A DNA stretch of 14,471 bases from Bacillota bacterium (GTDB taxonomy: Bacteria > Bacillota > Bacilli > Paenibacillales > Paenibacillaceae), in contig JAEZZE010000243.1 of assembly GCA_023418755.1 (NCBI GenBank), positions 1 through 14,471 on the forward strand, read 5' to 3'. Numbering within the stretch: position 1 is the stretch's first letter; each line of letters opens with the position of its first letter. This document shows, piece after piece, positions 1-6,898 of this stretch. The notes under the pieces were generated by a model. That model was not told where the DNA came from, ran no database searches, and saw only the letters and a list, made by a program, of their open reading frames with translations. Both the position numbers and the translations under genes were made by a program.

Positions 1-564
1 GCCCTGGCCTCTCACGAAGCGTTCCTCGATCCGGAAATCCAGATTAAAAAACTGCCGGATCTGCTCCAATATTTCGCGGTTGCGGTCGTTCTGAACGTTC
101 GTTTCGTTATCCCGCGTCAAATTCCACAAGCGCAAGGATACGATCATGTCGGTCGTGGCGACCGCTTCCTTGGCGAAATCGAGCACGCTTGAGACATAGC
201 CTTCCTTATCGACCGAGCCTTCATGTCCGTCGAAGCTGTGCAGCGAGAAATTCATCTGCCTGAGCGCGGGCTTGCCCAGCAGCTTATTCCTGTTCTTGCC
301 AAGGAGCGTTCCGTTGGTCGTCAGGTTGACTTTGAATCCTTTTTCATGGCTGATGTCGAGCAGCTCGTCGATCTTCGGATGAAGCAAGGGCTCGCCTTTT
401 ACGTGAAAATATATATATTCGGCGTGCCCCCGAATCTGATCGAGCGTATGCTTGAAGGCATCGACTTTTATGAAATTCGCCTGGCGTTTCGTCGGAGGAC
501 AGAAGCTGCACGCGAGGTTGCAGATGCTCGTGATTTCGATATAGAACTTTTTGAATTTCTTCAA
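1..564 (-). CDS. Radical SAM enzyme (3' part cut by window edge)
   Basis: The minus-strand frame opens with a TTG start at 564, preceded by TTGGAG at a good distance. It is open to the window edge (188 codons seen), so the C-terminus is missing. The N-terminus contains CNLACSFC, which gives cysteines 15, 19 and 22 in the CX3CX2C pattern that binds the 4Fe-4S cluster of radical SAM enzymes. It is followed by a KGEPLLHP segment (the 'GE' SAM-contacting motif, about residues 57-64) and LTTNGTLL, typical of the COG0535 / SPASM-type branch. These enzymes cleave S-adenosylmethionine to make a 5'-deoxyadenosyl radical. The substrate cannot be told, because any C-terminal SPASM cluster domain lies outside the window. 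It lies 129 bases behind the metallophosphoesterase gene and has its own extended -10 promoter, so it may be transcribed partly on its own. Family call is firm; function is open. Confidence 0.9.
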   Translation of the reverse strand, partial: MKKFKKFYIEITSICNLACSFCPPTKRQANFIKVDAFKHTLDQIRGHAEYIYFHVKGEPLLHPKIDELLDISHEKGFKVNLTTNGTLLGKNRNKLLGKPALRQMNFSLHSFDGHEGSVDKEGYVSSVLDFAKEAVATTDMIVSLRLWNLTRDNETNVQNDRNREILEQIRQFFNLDFRIEERFVRGQG

Positions 565-605
565 GTCCGGCGCTCCAATCTGGTTTGCTTATTCGGTTAT
601 CTTCA

Positions 606-614
606 ATTATAGCA
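606..614 (-). promoter_or_regulatory. Extended -10 promoter before the radical SAM gene
   Basis: On the minus strand the sequence reads TGCTATAAT, a perfect -10 hexamer with the TGn extension, about 40 bases upstream of the TTG start at 564. No convincing -35 hexamer is seen 16-18 bases upstream, which is tolerated by extended -10 promoters. The same nine bases occur again at 4481-4489 before the first gene of the run. Confidence 0.5.
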
Positions 615-693
615 TACCTTATGCGGCAAACCTCTTACGGCACGCCTGTACGGCGTTCCATTCGCGGCATTTACGGCATATCCAGTTACGAGC

Positions 694-1200
694 TCAGGAT
701 TTATCTTCGTAGAAAACATGCTTCGCTCTCAGCGCGTTGCCGGCGATGTCGATTAGGCCGAACGAATAGGACGGCTGCTTTCTCTTGTCCGTAGGAGAAC
801 CGGGGTTGAACACGAGCATCCCTCCGGTCGTCTTGCGAACGGGAATGTGCGAATGCCCGTAGACGAGCGCATCCAGCTTCGTCCCCTTGAACGCTTCGAT
901 CGCATGGGCTTCCGTCGACGACCGTTTGGCCGCTCCGTGTCCGTGAACGACGCCGATCCGGCATTCCCCGAACTTCAGCAGCTTGCGGAGCCCGAATTTG
1001 GCCTGCAGCTCGGCTCCGTCGTTATTGCCCGCCACGCCGTAGACCGGACCGAACGCGGCCAGCTGTTCATACACCGGCAGTTGCGTCCAGTCCCCGGCAT
1101 GTACGATAGCGTCCGCTCTCTCCAACTCTTTAAGCAGTTTACTCGGCAGCTTTTTGGCCATTCTCGGCATATGCGTATCGGATATGACGACGATCCTCAT
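694..1200 (-). CDS. YfcE/MJ0936-like metallophosphoesterase
   Basis: This 168-residue protein belongs to the small calcineurin-like phosphoesterase group (COG0622, YfcE-type phosphodiesterases). The metal-binding motifs appear in order: SDTH (D8, H10), HAGD (D37), GNND (N59-N60), VVHGHG (H86) and YGHSH (H116, H118). The length matches the family (about 160-185). The frame is open further upstream, but the ATG at 1200 is chosen because MRIVVISDTH is the canonical N-terminus and AGAGG lies about 8 bases before it. Members hydrolyse phosphodiester bonds with two divalent metals, usually Mn, and the physiological substrate is generally unknown. It is cytosolic, with no signal peptide. It lies 110 bases after the secreted protein gene on the same strand. 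Confidence 0.93.
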   Translation of the reverse strand: MRIVVISDTHMPRMAKKLPSKLLKELERADAIVHAGDWTQLPVYEQLAAFGPVYGVAGNNDGAELQAKFGLRKLLKFGECRIGVVHGHGAAKRSSTEAHAIEAFKGTKLDALVYGHSHIPVRKTTGGMLVFNPGSPTDKRKQPSYSFGLIDIAGNALRAKHVFYEDKS

Positions 1201-1310
1201 TCGTTCCGTCCTCTTTTCGCTCGAGATGATATTCTTCATCATATCGAGGGAAACGTCTTCGGGCAACCCGCTTCTATAAGAATCTGTTTTTACCATAGAA
1301 ACGCGCGCCC

Positions 1311-1760
1311 TTAAACTCCTCGCTTGCGTCGCGCATACCCGACAATGAAGACAGCGACGGCCGCCGCCGCAATTCCGCCGGTCAACTTGCCCTTCGACCG
1401 CCATAATTGATCGCTAAAGCTTTCCAAGTACTCCCCCTCGTATTCGGCCAGCACATACCGACCGTCTTCGGTCCGAACGGCAATCCCTTCGTTCTCGCTC
1501 ATTCCCGCGATTTCATAATAACGCGTTCCCTTCGGAAACGCGTTGGAGAAGTTGCCGCTGTAGGTGCCTTCCTTGTCCGAGTAACGTTCGACACGGCCGA
1601 TGCTGCGGCCGATCCTCTCCGGCCCGACGTCCGAATCGGTAACGACGTATGCCTTCCCGGAATATACGACGAACGGATAGGCCCAATCGGCCGAAGCCGT
1701 TTCCGGCCGAAGCAGCAGGGCAATCGTCAGGAAGACCCCGCAAATCGCGCCAAAACGCAT
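1311..1760 (-). CDS. Secreted or membrane-anchored protein of unknown function
   Basis: I do not recognise a named family. The 149-residue product starts with a Sec-type signal peptide (residues 1-24: a short basic start, a leucine-rich core, then ETASA-DWAY). It ends with a hydrophobic helix GGIAAAAVAVFIVGYA (about 128-143) followed by RRKRGV, a positive tail that should stay in the cytoplasm. The middle of about 100 residues is rich in aromatics, acidic residues and short strand-like segments (YPFVVYSGKAYVV, GRYVLAEYEGEYLESF) and probably forms a small extracellular beta-rich domain. The start at 1760 is supported by AGAGGAG 8 bases upstream. The gene follows the acetyltransferase by 45 bases on the same strand and so is probably co-transcribed. 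A sortase signal is absent. Confidence 0.8.
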   Translation of the reverse strand: MRFGAICGVFLTIALLLRPETASADWAYPFVVYSGKAYVVTDSDVGPERIGRSIGRVERYSDKEGTYSGNFSNAFPKGTRYYEIAGMSENEGIAVRTEDGRYVLAEYEGEYLESFSDQLWRSKGKLTGGIAAAAVAVFIVGYARRKRGV

Positions 1761-1805
1761 ATTCTATTGCTCCTCTCATCTTGCCGGCGCAGGGCGGACG
1801 ACGGA

Positions 1806-2450
1806 CTAAGTCGCAAGGTACCCTTCGAGTCTCGATTTAACGGCCGGCCATTCCTCGCCGACGATGCTATAGATGACGTAATCGAGTCCGTAATACTTTT
1901 TGCGCAGAACGCCTTCCCGGATTGCCCCTAATCTTTCGATCGCCCGCTGCGAGCGGACGTTGTCGGTACTCGTAACGATTTCCACGCGAACGGCCCTGAT
2001 CGATTCGAAGGCATGGCGGAGCAATAAAAACTTGGTCTCGGTGTTCACTCTCGTGCGCCATACCTCCGTGCTGTACCAGGTGGAGCCGATGTTCAAGTTG
2101 CGGTGCTCCTCGGCGATACGAAGAAACCTCGTCGAACCGACGTACGCGCCAAGAGCCTTGTCGTACACCGCGTACGGATACTGCTCGCCTCGCTCGCGTC
2201 CGTCCAGCGCCTTCCGAACGAACCTCTCTATCTCCTCGATCCGCTCGATCCGAACCGGATACGCGGCCCATATCGCCGGGTCGCGGGAGCAGTCGAATAA
2301 CGGCCGAACATGCTCCAAACTCAGCGGCGCCAATTTCACCCGATCGCCTTCCAATACCCCAAACGAGAATATGCTAACCCCCCCCCTATTCAAAAAAGCT
2401 CGATCTGCGAGCGATTCCGCCCACAAATCCTCGCGATAGGGGCTGGCCAA
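1806..2450 (-). CDS. RimJ/RimL-like GNAT N-acetyltransferase
   Basis: The 214-residue product has the acetyltransferase_3 fold typical of RimJ/RimL-related enzymes. It contains VLEGDRVKLAPLSLEHV at the first strand, then WYSTEVWRTRVNTETKFLLLRHAFE (the acetyl-CoA-binding helix region) and DNVRSQRAIERLGAIREGVLRK (motif B with the usual N-x-x-S-x-x-A-I-E-R-L-G-A signature). Such enzymes transfer acetyl groups to protein N-termini or small amines; the substrate cannot be predicted. The TTG at 2450 is chosen because GGGAGGGG directly precedes it and sits immediately behind the stop of the flippase gene, an arrangement typical of translational coupling. This start gives about 30 residues before the conserved domain, encoded across a run of nine G. 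A shorter protein starting nearer VLEG cannot be excluded. Confidence 0.88.
   Translation of the reverse strand: MASPYREDLWAESLADRAFLNRGGVSIFSFGVLEGDRVKLAPLSLEHVRPLFDCSRDPAIWAAYPVRIERIEEIERFVRKALDGRERGEQYPYAVYDKALGAYVGSTRFLRIAEEHRNLNIGSTWYSTEVWRTRVNTETKFLLLRHAFESIRAVRVEIVTSTDNVRSQRAIERLGAIREGVLRKKYYGLDYVIYSIVGEEWPAVKSRLEGYLAT
2378..2386 (-). repeat. Homopolymeric G9 tract inside the acetyltransferase N-terminus
   Basis: Nine consecutive C on the plus strand (G on the coding strand) lie about 21 codons after the TTG start of the acetyltransferase gene and before its conserved domain. Any single-base slippage here would put the upstream start out of frame with the domain. Confidence 0.9.
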
Positions 2451-2463
2451 CGTCTCCCCTCCC

Positions 2464-3255
2464 TCAAATCCACTTCACGACCGTACCGATAAAATAAGCG
2501 GCAGGAATGAGCACCAGCTGAGCGAGCATCGTGCCGAAAAAACGGGTCGTCATCATCAGGACGTAGATTTTGCCAAGCTGCTCCCGCTGCCTCGAATCGC
2601 TTAACGCTTTGTCCGTAATCAGACCAAGCTGAGGATCGATAAATACGGTGAGCAAAATCGTCGCGATCCCGTTGATAATGCCCGAAGCCTGCGACGCGGT
2701 CGTGCTGAAATGCGGCAGAAGATGAGCGGCATAGAGCGAAGCGAGAACTCCGACGGTGTAGAAGGAGGTGACGACCATATTCAGCAAAATGAACTTCTTG
2801 GATATGCCCAAGTACCGGTATTGGCTTATTCGCAGCCGCGGCACCCGCAGATAGCGCTTGGTATTGCGCAGTTGGCCGAGCGTTACGCTGGAGATCAGCT
2901 TCGGAATCGAGCCGGTCACTTCCAATCTTCTGATCACTCGCGCGAACAAGCCGACGAAGCTGGGAAAAAGAATGATCGCGATGAGCGTGCCGACGGATGA
3001 TGCCAGTAGAATGACGCGCAAGTAGCGAAGCAGATCAAAGGAAATATGATCTCGCGCGTAATCTACGAACTTCGCGGTCAGCGGCGCTTGAATTAGGTTG
3101 GCCGTTCTTGATACGAGAACGATAATGCCGGTAAGCGACAAAGCGACGGCGATCTTGTTCAATCTTACGCCGGCCAACCGGATGGAGTAGGACAATGTCT
3201 CGGCGGCGTGAATAATCATCGTCATCGCGAACACGACCAGCAGCTGTTGTTCCAT
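2464..3255 (-). CDS. amj: Lipid II flippase, Amj family
   Basis: The 263-residue polytopic membrane protein matches the Amj (alternate to MurJ, B. subtilis YdaH, formerly DUF2837) family in length, about six hydrophobic segments and recognisable segments such as MIIHAAETLSYSIRLAGVR and LVSRTANLIQAPLTAKFVD near the N-terminus. The membrane segments lie roughly at residues 3-21, 32-54, 77-103, 153-180, 187-212 and 231-262. Amj moves the undecaprenyl-linked cell-wall precursor lipid II across the cytoplasmic membrane. In B. subtilis it backs up MurJ and is induced by envelope stress through sigma-M. No sigma-M-like promoter is evident directly upstream, since only 43 bases separate it from the preceding gene. 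The ATG at 3255 lacks a strong RBS. Its stop codon is followed at once by the RBS of the acetyltransferase gene, tying the two together. Confidence 0.88.
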   Translation of the reverse strand: MEQQLLVVFAMTMIIHAAETLSYSIRLAGVRLNKIAVALSLTGIIVLVSRTANLIQAPLTAKFVDYARDHISFDLLRYLRVILLASSVGTLIAIILFPSFVGLFARVIRRLEVTGSIPKLISSVTLGQLRNTKRYLRVPRLRISQYRYLGISKKFILLNMVVTSFYTVGVLASLYAAHLLPHFSTTASQASGIINGIATILLTVFIDPQLGLITDKALSDSRQREQLGKIYVLMMTTRFFGTMLAQLVLIPAAYFIGTVVKWI

Positions 3256-3298
3256 GCGCTCAGATCAACTCCGAATCCGGGAAACGTCTCCCCGCTGC

Positions 3299-3901
3299 TC
3301 AGGACATTTGGTAGATGCTTTTCCAGTCTCCGATTAAAATGCCGGATAAGAGTTCGTTCTTCGAATCGAAAAATCCGAAATCGATCACGTACAGGTTTTC
3401 CTGCTCGTACATCCACATTTGAGCGTTATCCGCCAACGGCTTCATCGCCCCGTCCTCCAGGGCCAGCCGGTAAGATAAGCTCGTAGCCCCTCCGAACAGC
3501 TTGCCATGGAGAGCGTATTGCTGTCCGTACCTGTCAACGACGTCTTTCTTGCCGTTGCCCAAGCCGATTCCCCTTGCGGTCTTGAACCGGCTGCTCGTAT
3601 TGTTGTCCGCCGCGATTTTGAATGAAGCGACGAGATCGTCCCTGAAGAATATACCCAGGCCTTCGTAGTTTTCGTAGAGAATGGAAGGCTCTTCGTCTTT
3701 CTTGTACAGCCGCTCGATCTCCTCTCTCGTCATCCCGATCTTTAACGTTGCCCCCTTAACCGAGTCCACGATCGTCAAATCCTCGATGCGGTACTCGTCG
3801 GGCTCGAAGTCGTTCCCTCCCTTGGCCGACGGCGCCCCGTCTCCATGCCAGCTCAGAAGAAAAAACAGCAATACGAATAGTCCGTTCGAATAAGCTTTCA
3901 A
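3299..3901 (-). CDS. Secreted protein of unknown function
   Basis: This 200-residue protein has a clear N-terminal signal peptide (MKAYSNGLFVLLFFLLSW, probable cleavage after GDGA near residue 23) and no lipobox cysteine, so it is probably released or held in the wall. The mature part begins with a charged linker and then VDSVKGATLKIGMTREEIERLY (about residues 46-66). The 'GMTREEIE' segment resembles the small two-layer BLIP/SmpA-like folds in which a helix follows a conserved glycine, but this is only a similarity by eye. The C-terminal half alternates strands and turns. Translation starts at TTG 3901, which overlaps the TGA of the upstream acetyltransferase by four bases (TTGA), implying coupling. 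I cannot name a function. Confidence 0.82.
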   Translation of the reverse strand: MKAYSNGLFVLLFFLLSWHGDGAPSAKGGNDFEPDEYRIEDLTIVDSVKGATLKIGMTREEIERLYKKDEEPSILYENYEGLGIFFRDDLVASFKIAADNNTSSRFKTARGIGLGNGKKDVVDRYGQQYALHGKLFGGATSLSYRLALEDGAMKPLADNAQMWMYEQENLYVIDFGFFDSKNELLSGILIGDWKSIYQMS

Positions 3902-4440
3902 GTTGTTCCCGCCCCCGTGTCGATCTTCAATCGTTTAATCATATACAGCAGCAAATCGTCGTCCACGGTCACCGTCTGTCCCGGACGAACGGATTCGTTG
4001 GCGTACGCCAGCCCTCTTCCGTCCATGACGTAGCCGCGCTTGCCGTAGAGGCGCTGGGCGTTGCCGTAATCCGCGTACAACCCTACGCCAAGACCGACAG
4101 ATTTGGACGTCCGGGCGGCGATCGTCTCCAGTTCGTCCAGAAGCGCGCCGGCGATTCCCTTGCCGCGAAAGGCGGGAAACACGTTCAGATCGTTAATCTC
4201 GGGTATGTTATTATCCCGAAAATAAGGATAATAGGAGCGATACAGCAAATGGCAGAAGCCTGCCAGTTCCTCTCCGCAGTAAGCCATCAGCGTCACCCGG
4301 CCGCCTTCCCGGTTCTCTTCGAGACATTGGGCAAAGTAGCCTCCCGGCTTGTACCAGGAATACTGCCTCGCAAACCGTTCATTCAGCAAACGGGTTTCTT
4401 CTATAGTATATAGCTGTTTTAGCGAAATCTTGACTTCCAA
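3898..4440 (-). CDS. GNAT family N-acetyltransferase
   Basis: The 180-residue product carries a GNAT fold. INDLNVFPAFRGKGIAGALLDELE (about residues 82-105) is strand 4 plus the R/Q-x-x-G-x-G/A acetyl-CoA pyrophosphate loop, here RGKGIA, and NAQRLYGKRGY is the motif B asparagine and tyrosine helix. The substrate is unknown. An upstream in-frame ATG exists, but the TTG at 4440 is preferred because GGAGGGGG stands 5-7 bases before it and the protein then starts directly at the first strand (MEVKISLKQL). It is the first gene of the run, with an extended -10 promoter about 40 bases upstream. Its stop overlaps the start of the secreted protein gene. Confidence 0.9.
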   Translation of the reverse strand: MEVKISLKQLYTIEETRLLNERFARQYSWYKPGGYFAQCLEENREGGRVTLMAYCGEELAGFCHLLYRSYYPYFRDNNIPEINDLNVFPAFRGKGIAGALLDELETIAARTSKSVGLGVGLYADYGNAQRLYGKRGYVMDGRGLAYANESVRPGQTVTVDDDLLLYMIKRLKIDTGAGTT

Positions 4441-4480
4441 GAGATCCCCCTCCGTCTTCCAGGCATTGGACATGGATACT

Positions 4481-4489
4481 ATTATAGCA
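4481..4489 (-). promoter_or_regulatory. Extended -10 promoter for the seven-gene run
   Basis: On the minus strand TGCTATAAT (perfect -10 plus TGn) lies about 40 bases before the TTG start at 4440. No good -35 hexamer is seen at the right distance. The identical nine bases precede the radical SAM gene at 606-614. Confidence 0.55.
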
Positions 4490-4618
4490 AAGCAATCCAT
4501 AGGCGAGTACCCGTTCCCTGGGCATCCTGGCAAAAAAACGACAACAGACAATAGGTCAACCATTCACGTTCAAGAACGCATCGTTCTCTTAACTCTCTAT
4601 TTCGATAACCGGTTATTT

Positions 4619-4740
4619 CCCCTTGGAAAGCCTCTGTCTGATTCGAGATACTCGATTGAATCGATTAATTGCCCTCGGAAAGTCTCTATCTATCCCGAGA
4701 TCTCGATAGAATCGATTATGTCCCCTTGAAAAGCCTCCGT
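4619..4740. repeat. Degenerate 51-52 bp tandem repeat, about 2.4 copies
   Basis: Copy starts are seen at 4619, 4671 and 4722 (third copy truncated). Shared elements are CCCCTTGGAAAG at the head and the GAGAT...CTCGAT...GAATCGATTA tail. Copy 1 contains the odd palindrome TCGATTGAATCGA (4652-4664) and copy 2 contains GAGATCTC. A weaker relic (TTCGATAACCGGTTATTT) precedes copy 1. The copies differ at many positions, so the duplication is old. Confidence 0.65.
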
Positions 4741-4875
4741 GGCGGCTAGCAGTTCCGTCAGGTCAGCTCAGTCCGGCTTTCGTCAATCCGAACGCCGCGT
4801 CGGCGGAGCCGGGTACGGGCCTGAAGGCGACGTTAATGCTCCTTTCGCCGTTCGTTTTGAAGGACTCGTTTCACG

Positions 4876-4921
4876 AAAAAAAGTGAGGTCCCTAAGTCAT
4901 CCCTTATGACTTGGGGACCTC
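4876..4921 (-). terminator. Rho-independent terminator of the GRAM-domain gene
   Basis: Arms 4885-4900 and 4906-4921 form a 16-bp stem with one G-T pair around a 5-base loop. In minus-strand sense the stem is followed almost at once by seven T (A7 at 4876-4882). This is the strongest terminator in the window and lies about 100 bases beyond the stop at 5025. Confidence 0.9.
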
Positions 4922-5024
4922 CGGTTTATGTACGCAGAATTGGGTTTGCCCTCGCGAACGATGATTCGACGGACGGCCCCCCCGAATGATAGGACCTCTC
5001 GATCGCGTTCCGAAGGACGGCTCC

Positions 5025-5339
5025 TTAGCGGCTTTGGGCCGCGGCCTCGTTAATGCGGGCGATGACCTCTTCTCTTCCCCACAACACGAATTTATAAGTC
5101 TTTCCGGATCGATCGATTACTTTCATTCCGTTGGGCACGACCAGCAGGGAGTTTTTTTTCTCGGCGCGCTCGATCTCCCGTAAGGGTAGCTCCAGCGGCG
5201 CGGATTGAATGTTGATGGCGTGCGGCTGAAAAATCAGCTTTTCCGAAGTGACGGTCAGCTTGCCCCCCACCGCTTCGATGCCCCGGAATAAGTTGGCGCT
5301 CTTCTCCACCAATACGGTCTGATTGTCCTGAACGTTCAT
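5025..5339 (-). CDS. GRAM-domain (PH-like) small protein
   Basis: The 104-residue protein fits a single GRAM domain, the PH-like fold: ANLFRGIEAVGGKLTVTSEKLIFQPHAINIQSAPLELPLREIERAE carries the typical G-G-x-L-x-x-T-x-x-x-L-x-F-x-P pattern, followed by IDRSGKTYKFVL and a C-terminal helix EEVIARINEAA. In eukaryotes GRAM domains bind lipids or proteins; bacterial stand-alone versions have no agreed function. There is no signal peptide or membrane segment, so it is presumably cytosolic. The ATG at 5339 has AAGGAG about 8 bases upstream. It is monocistronic, with a strong terminator behind it and a 450-base gap before it. Confidence 0.85.
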   Translation of the reverse strand: MNVQDNQTVLVEKSANLFRGIEAVGGKLTVTSEKLIFQPHAINIQSAPLELPLREIERAEKKNSLLVVPNGMKVIDRSGKTYKFVLWGREEVIARINEAAAQSR

Positions 5340-5789
5340 CGCAATCGCTCCTTAGACTAGATTCGACGATTCCTGCTTTTATTCTACTACAACAGGCAAT
5401 ATCTGGATATGGTTCGGACCAAAAAAAAATCAACGACTAACTATTCGCTTCCTCCGAGATCCCTCCATGTCAGCTCCTCATTTCCGCCCTGATCTTCGCG
5501 GCCTGTCGAGCGCGCGGGACTCGGCTATGCCATGGGCCGCCCCTGCTCACGGTCATTTGCAGGATGCCATCGGATGGGCATATCGCCCAATTCTTCGACT
5601 GAGTTCGTCGAAGCAAATAGGAAAATACAGAAAAGAACGTTGTTGGATGAAGGATTTTGGCAGATTCTGACGAATCATTTACGAGTAGGTACATAGACGC
5701 ATGATCATAGTCGCAAGCGCACAGGTTCCGTCTCTTCCATTTCCGCGCCGCAGGGATGCTTTTTCATTTGAAAGGAAGATTTTCTGTCG
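5340..5789. other. 450-base divergent intergenic region between the GRAM and EAL genes
   Basis: It should contain the promoters of both flanking genes, but no hexamer pair is convincing: a minus-strand TAGAAT (5381-5386) and a plus-strand TTGGCA near 5650 are only candidates. It also holds a perfect 7-bp inverted repeat CTTCGAC/GTCGAAG (5593-5599 and 5607-5613), an A9 run (5421-5429) and the palindrome ATGATCAT (5701-5708). Short open frames on both strands lack ribosome binding sites and look random. Confidence 0.6.
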
Positions 5790-6509
5790 ATGCTTAATTA
5801 CTCTGCTCTAGTCGAAGCCCATCCATTTCACCACGAGTACCAGCCGCTGCGTCGACTCTCCGATTTGAGCGAGTTCGGATACGAGGCTTTGCTTCGCGGC
5901 TCGACCCGCCTGGACCCGGGAAAACTGTTTCAAAGCGCGCTTGAGCAAGGGCAGCTTTATTTTCTGGACACATGGTCCATTGCCGGCGCCCTTTCCGGAT
6001 TTTTGCGATCCGAGGCGGCCGGAGACGAATCCAAGCTGTTGTTCGTCAATATCTTTCCGTCCACTCTTGTTGCCGACGGTTTTCCTTCTTTCATAGAGAG
6101 CATGTGCACCCTATTCCCTTCCTTGATCGGTCGAGTAGCATTCGAAATCAACGAGACGATATCCGAAGGGGAAATTTGGAATGCTTCTTTGTTTCGGGAT
6201 AGAATCGCGGCCATCCGCGATAAAGGGAATCTGATTGCATTGGACGATGTCGGGGAAGGCACCGCCTCCTTCCGCAAAATCGTGGAGATCGCCCCCGATA
6301 TTATCAAAATCGACCGCTTCTTTTCGATCGGATTATCCGATTGCTTAAAGAAGCAGCAGGTCATGCGGCTGTTTGTCGATTTCTGCGCCGGTACGGGCAG
6401 CACCCTCGTCCTGGAAGGCATCGAGAGGGAAGAGGATCTCGATTGCGCCGTTAGGCTCGGCGTGCCGGTAGGACAAGGCTTCCATCTGGGAAGGCCGTCC
6501 CGGCTTTGA
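5790..6509 (+). CDS. Stand-alone EAL-domain c-di-GMP phosphodiesterase
   Basis: The 239-residue protein is a single EAL domain. The catalytic set looks complete: EALLR (E32, R36), N87 in FVNIFP, E119 in FEINE, D152-D153 in ALDDVGEG, K173 in IIKIDR, E209 in LEGIE and Q229 in GQGF. EAL enzymes linearise the second messenger cyclic di-GMP to pGpG with two metal ions, so this is probably an active phosphodiesterase. It lacks membrane and sensor domains and is cytosolic. The ATG at 5790 has AAAGGA about 13 bases upstream, somewhat far. Its TGA is met by the next gene with no real gap, so the three genes at 5790-7677 should be one operon. Confidence 0.95.
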   Translation: MLNYSALVEAHPFHHEYQPLRRLSDLSEFGYEALLRGSTRLDPGKLFQSALEQGQLYFLDTWSIAGALSGFLRSEAAGDESKLLFVNIFPSTLVADGFPSFIESMCTLFPSLIGRVAFEINETISEGEIWNASLFRDRIAAIRDKGNLIALDDVGEGTASFRKIVEIAPDIIKIDRFFSIGLSDCLKKQQVMRLFVDFCAGTGSTLVLEGIEREEDLDCAVRLGVPVGQGFHLGRPSRL

Positions 6510-6544
6510 GAAGTAAAATCAGAAATTGGGGGATACAAGGCAAG

Positions 6545-6898
6545 ATGGAATACACAACCGTACACTCTCGCAAAGCGACGTTATCGCTTAAAATTACGGA
6601 ATTCGAAGTTCCGCCTATGCAGGATTTGCTCATCATCGGCAAAAAGGCCCCGATCGGACCGGAAGCCGTGAGGAGAATGGCTGAAGCGCTGTCTCCGGAA
6701 CAGTTCACCCTGCTGAAGATCGAGCATCCTAAAATCGAGGCTGTTCTGGTTCGAAGCTCGATTCTGCAAATGCTGGACCAAACGATTTTGATGAAAATCG
6801 TAATGGAAGAGGTCGAACGCATGATCATCGATACGATGGTTCTGCGCTCCGAATTAAAAGTTGCTTTGACCGTACAGAGGGAGGTCGAGTTGGGGTGA
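6545..6898 (+). CDS. Small protein of unknown family between EAL and CBS-GGDEF genes
   Basis: I do not recognise this 117-residue protein. It has no signal peptide or long hydrophobic segment. The first third looks strand-forming (ATLSLKITEFEVPP, DLLIIGKKAP). The remainder is likely helical and amphipathic (AVRRMAEALSPEQFTLLKIE, and a long helix from about IEAVLVRSSILQ to VLRSELKVALTVQ). A TTG at 6506 overlapping the EAL stop would add 13 residues; the ATG at 6545 is preferred because MEYTT... reads as a natural start with AAGG before it. Its stop overlaps the GTG start of the cyclase gene by four bases (GTGA), which strongly suggests coupled translation and a shared role in c-di-GMP turnover, for instance as a partner linking the two enzymes. 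That role is inference. Confidence 0.8.
   Translation: MEYTTVHSRKATLSLKITEFEVPPMQDLLIIGKKAPIGPEAVRRMAEALSPEQFTLLKIEHPKIEAVLVRSSILQMLDQTILMKIVMEEVERMIIDTMVLRSELKVALTVQREVELG

Larger units (their letters stand above)
4441..5024. other. 584-base intergenic region without a convincing gene
   Basis: From left to right it holds the promoter of the minus-strand run, a degenerate 51-52 bp tandem repeat (4619-4740), a 34-codon minus-strand frame without a start codon (4763-4867), and the terminator of the GRAM gene (4876-4921). The remaining 100 bases before the GRAM stop codon contain a C7 run but nothing I can name. Confidence 0.7.

Noticed and set aside
1201..1404. N-terminal extension of the metallophosphoesterase
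   Set aside because: The frame is open, but it overlaps the upstream gene. The family start MRIVVISDTH at 1200 has its own RBS.
5467..5694. Short open frames on both strands in the GRAM/EAL gap (67 and 74 codons)
   Set aside because: Neither has an RBS, and their composition looks random.
5700..5789. c-di-GMP (GEMM) riboswitch upstream of the EAL gene
   Set aside because: A CGCACAGG string invites the idea, but the other conserved GEMM blocks and the paired stems are not found.
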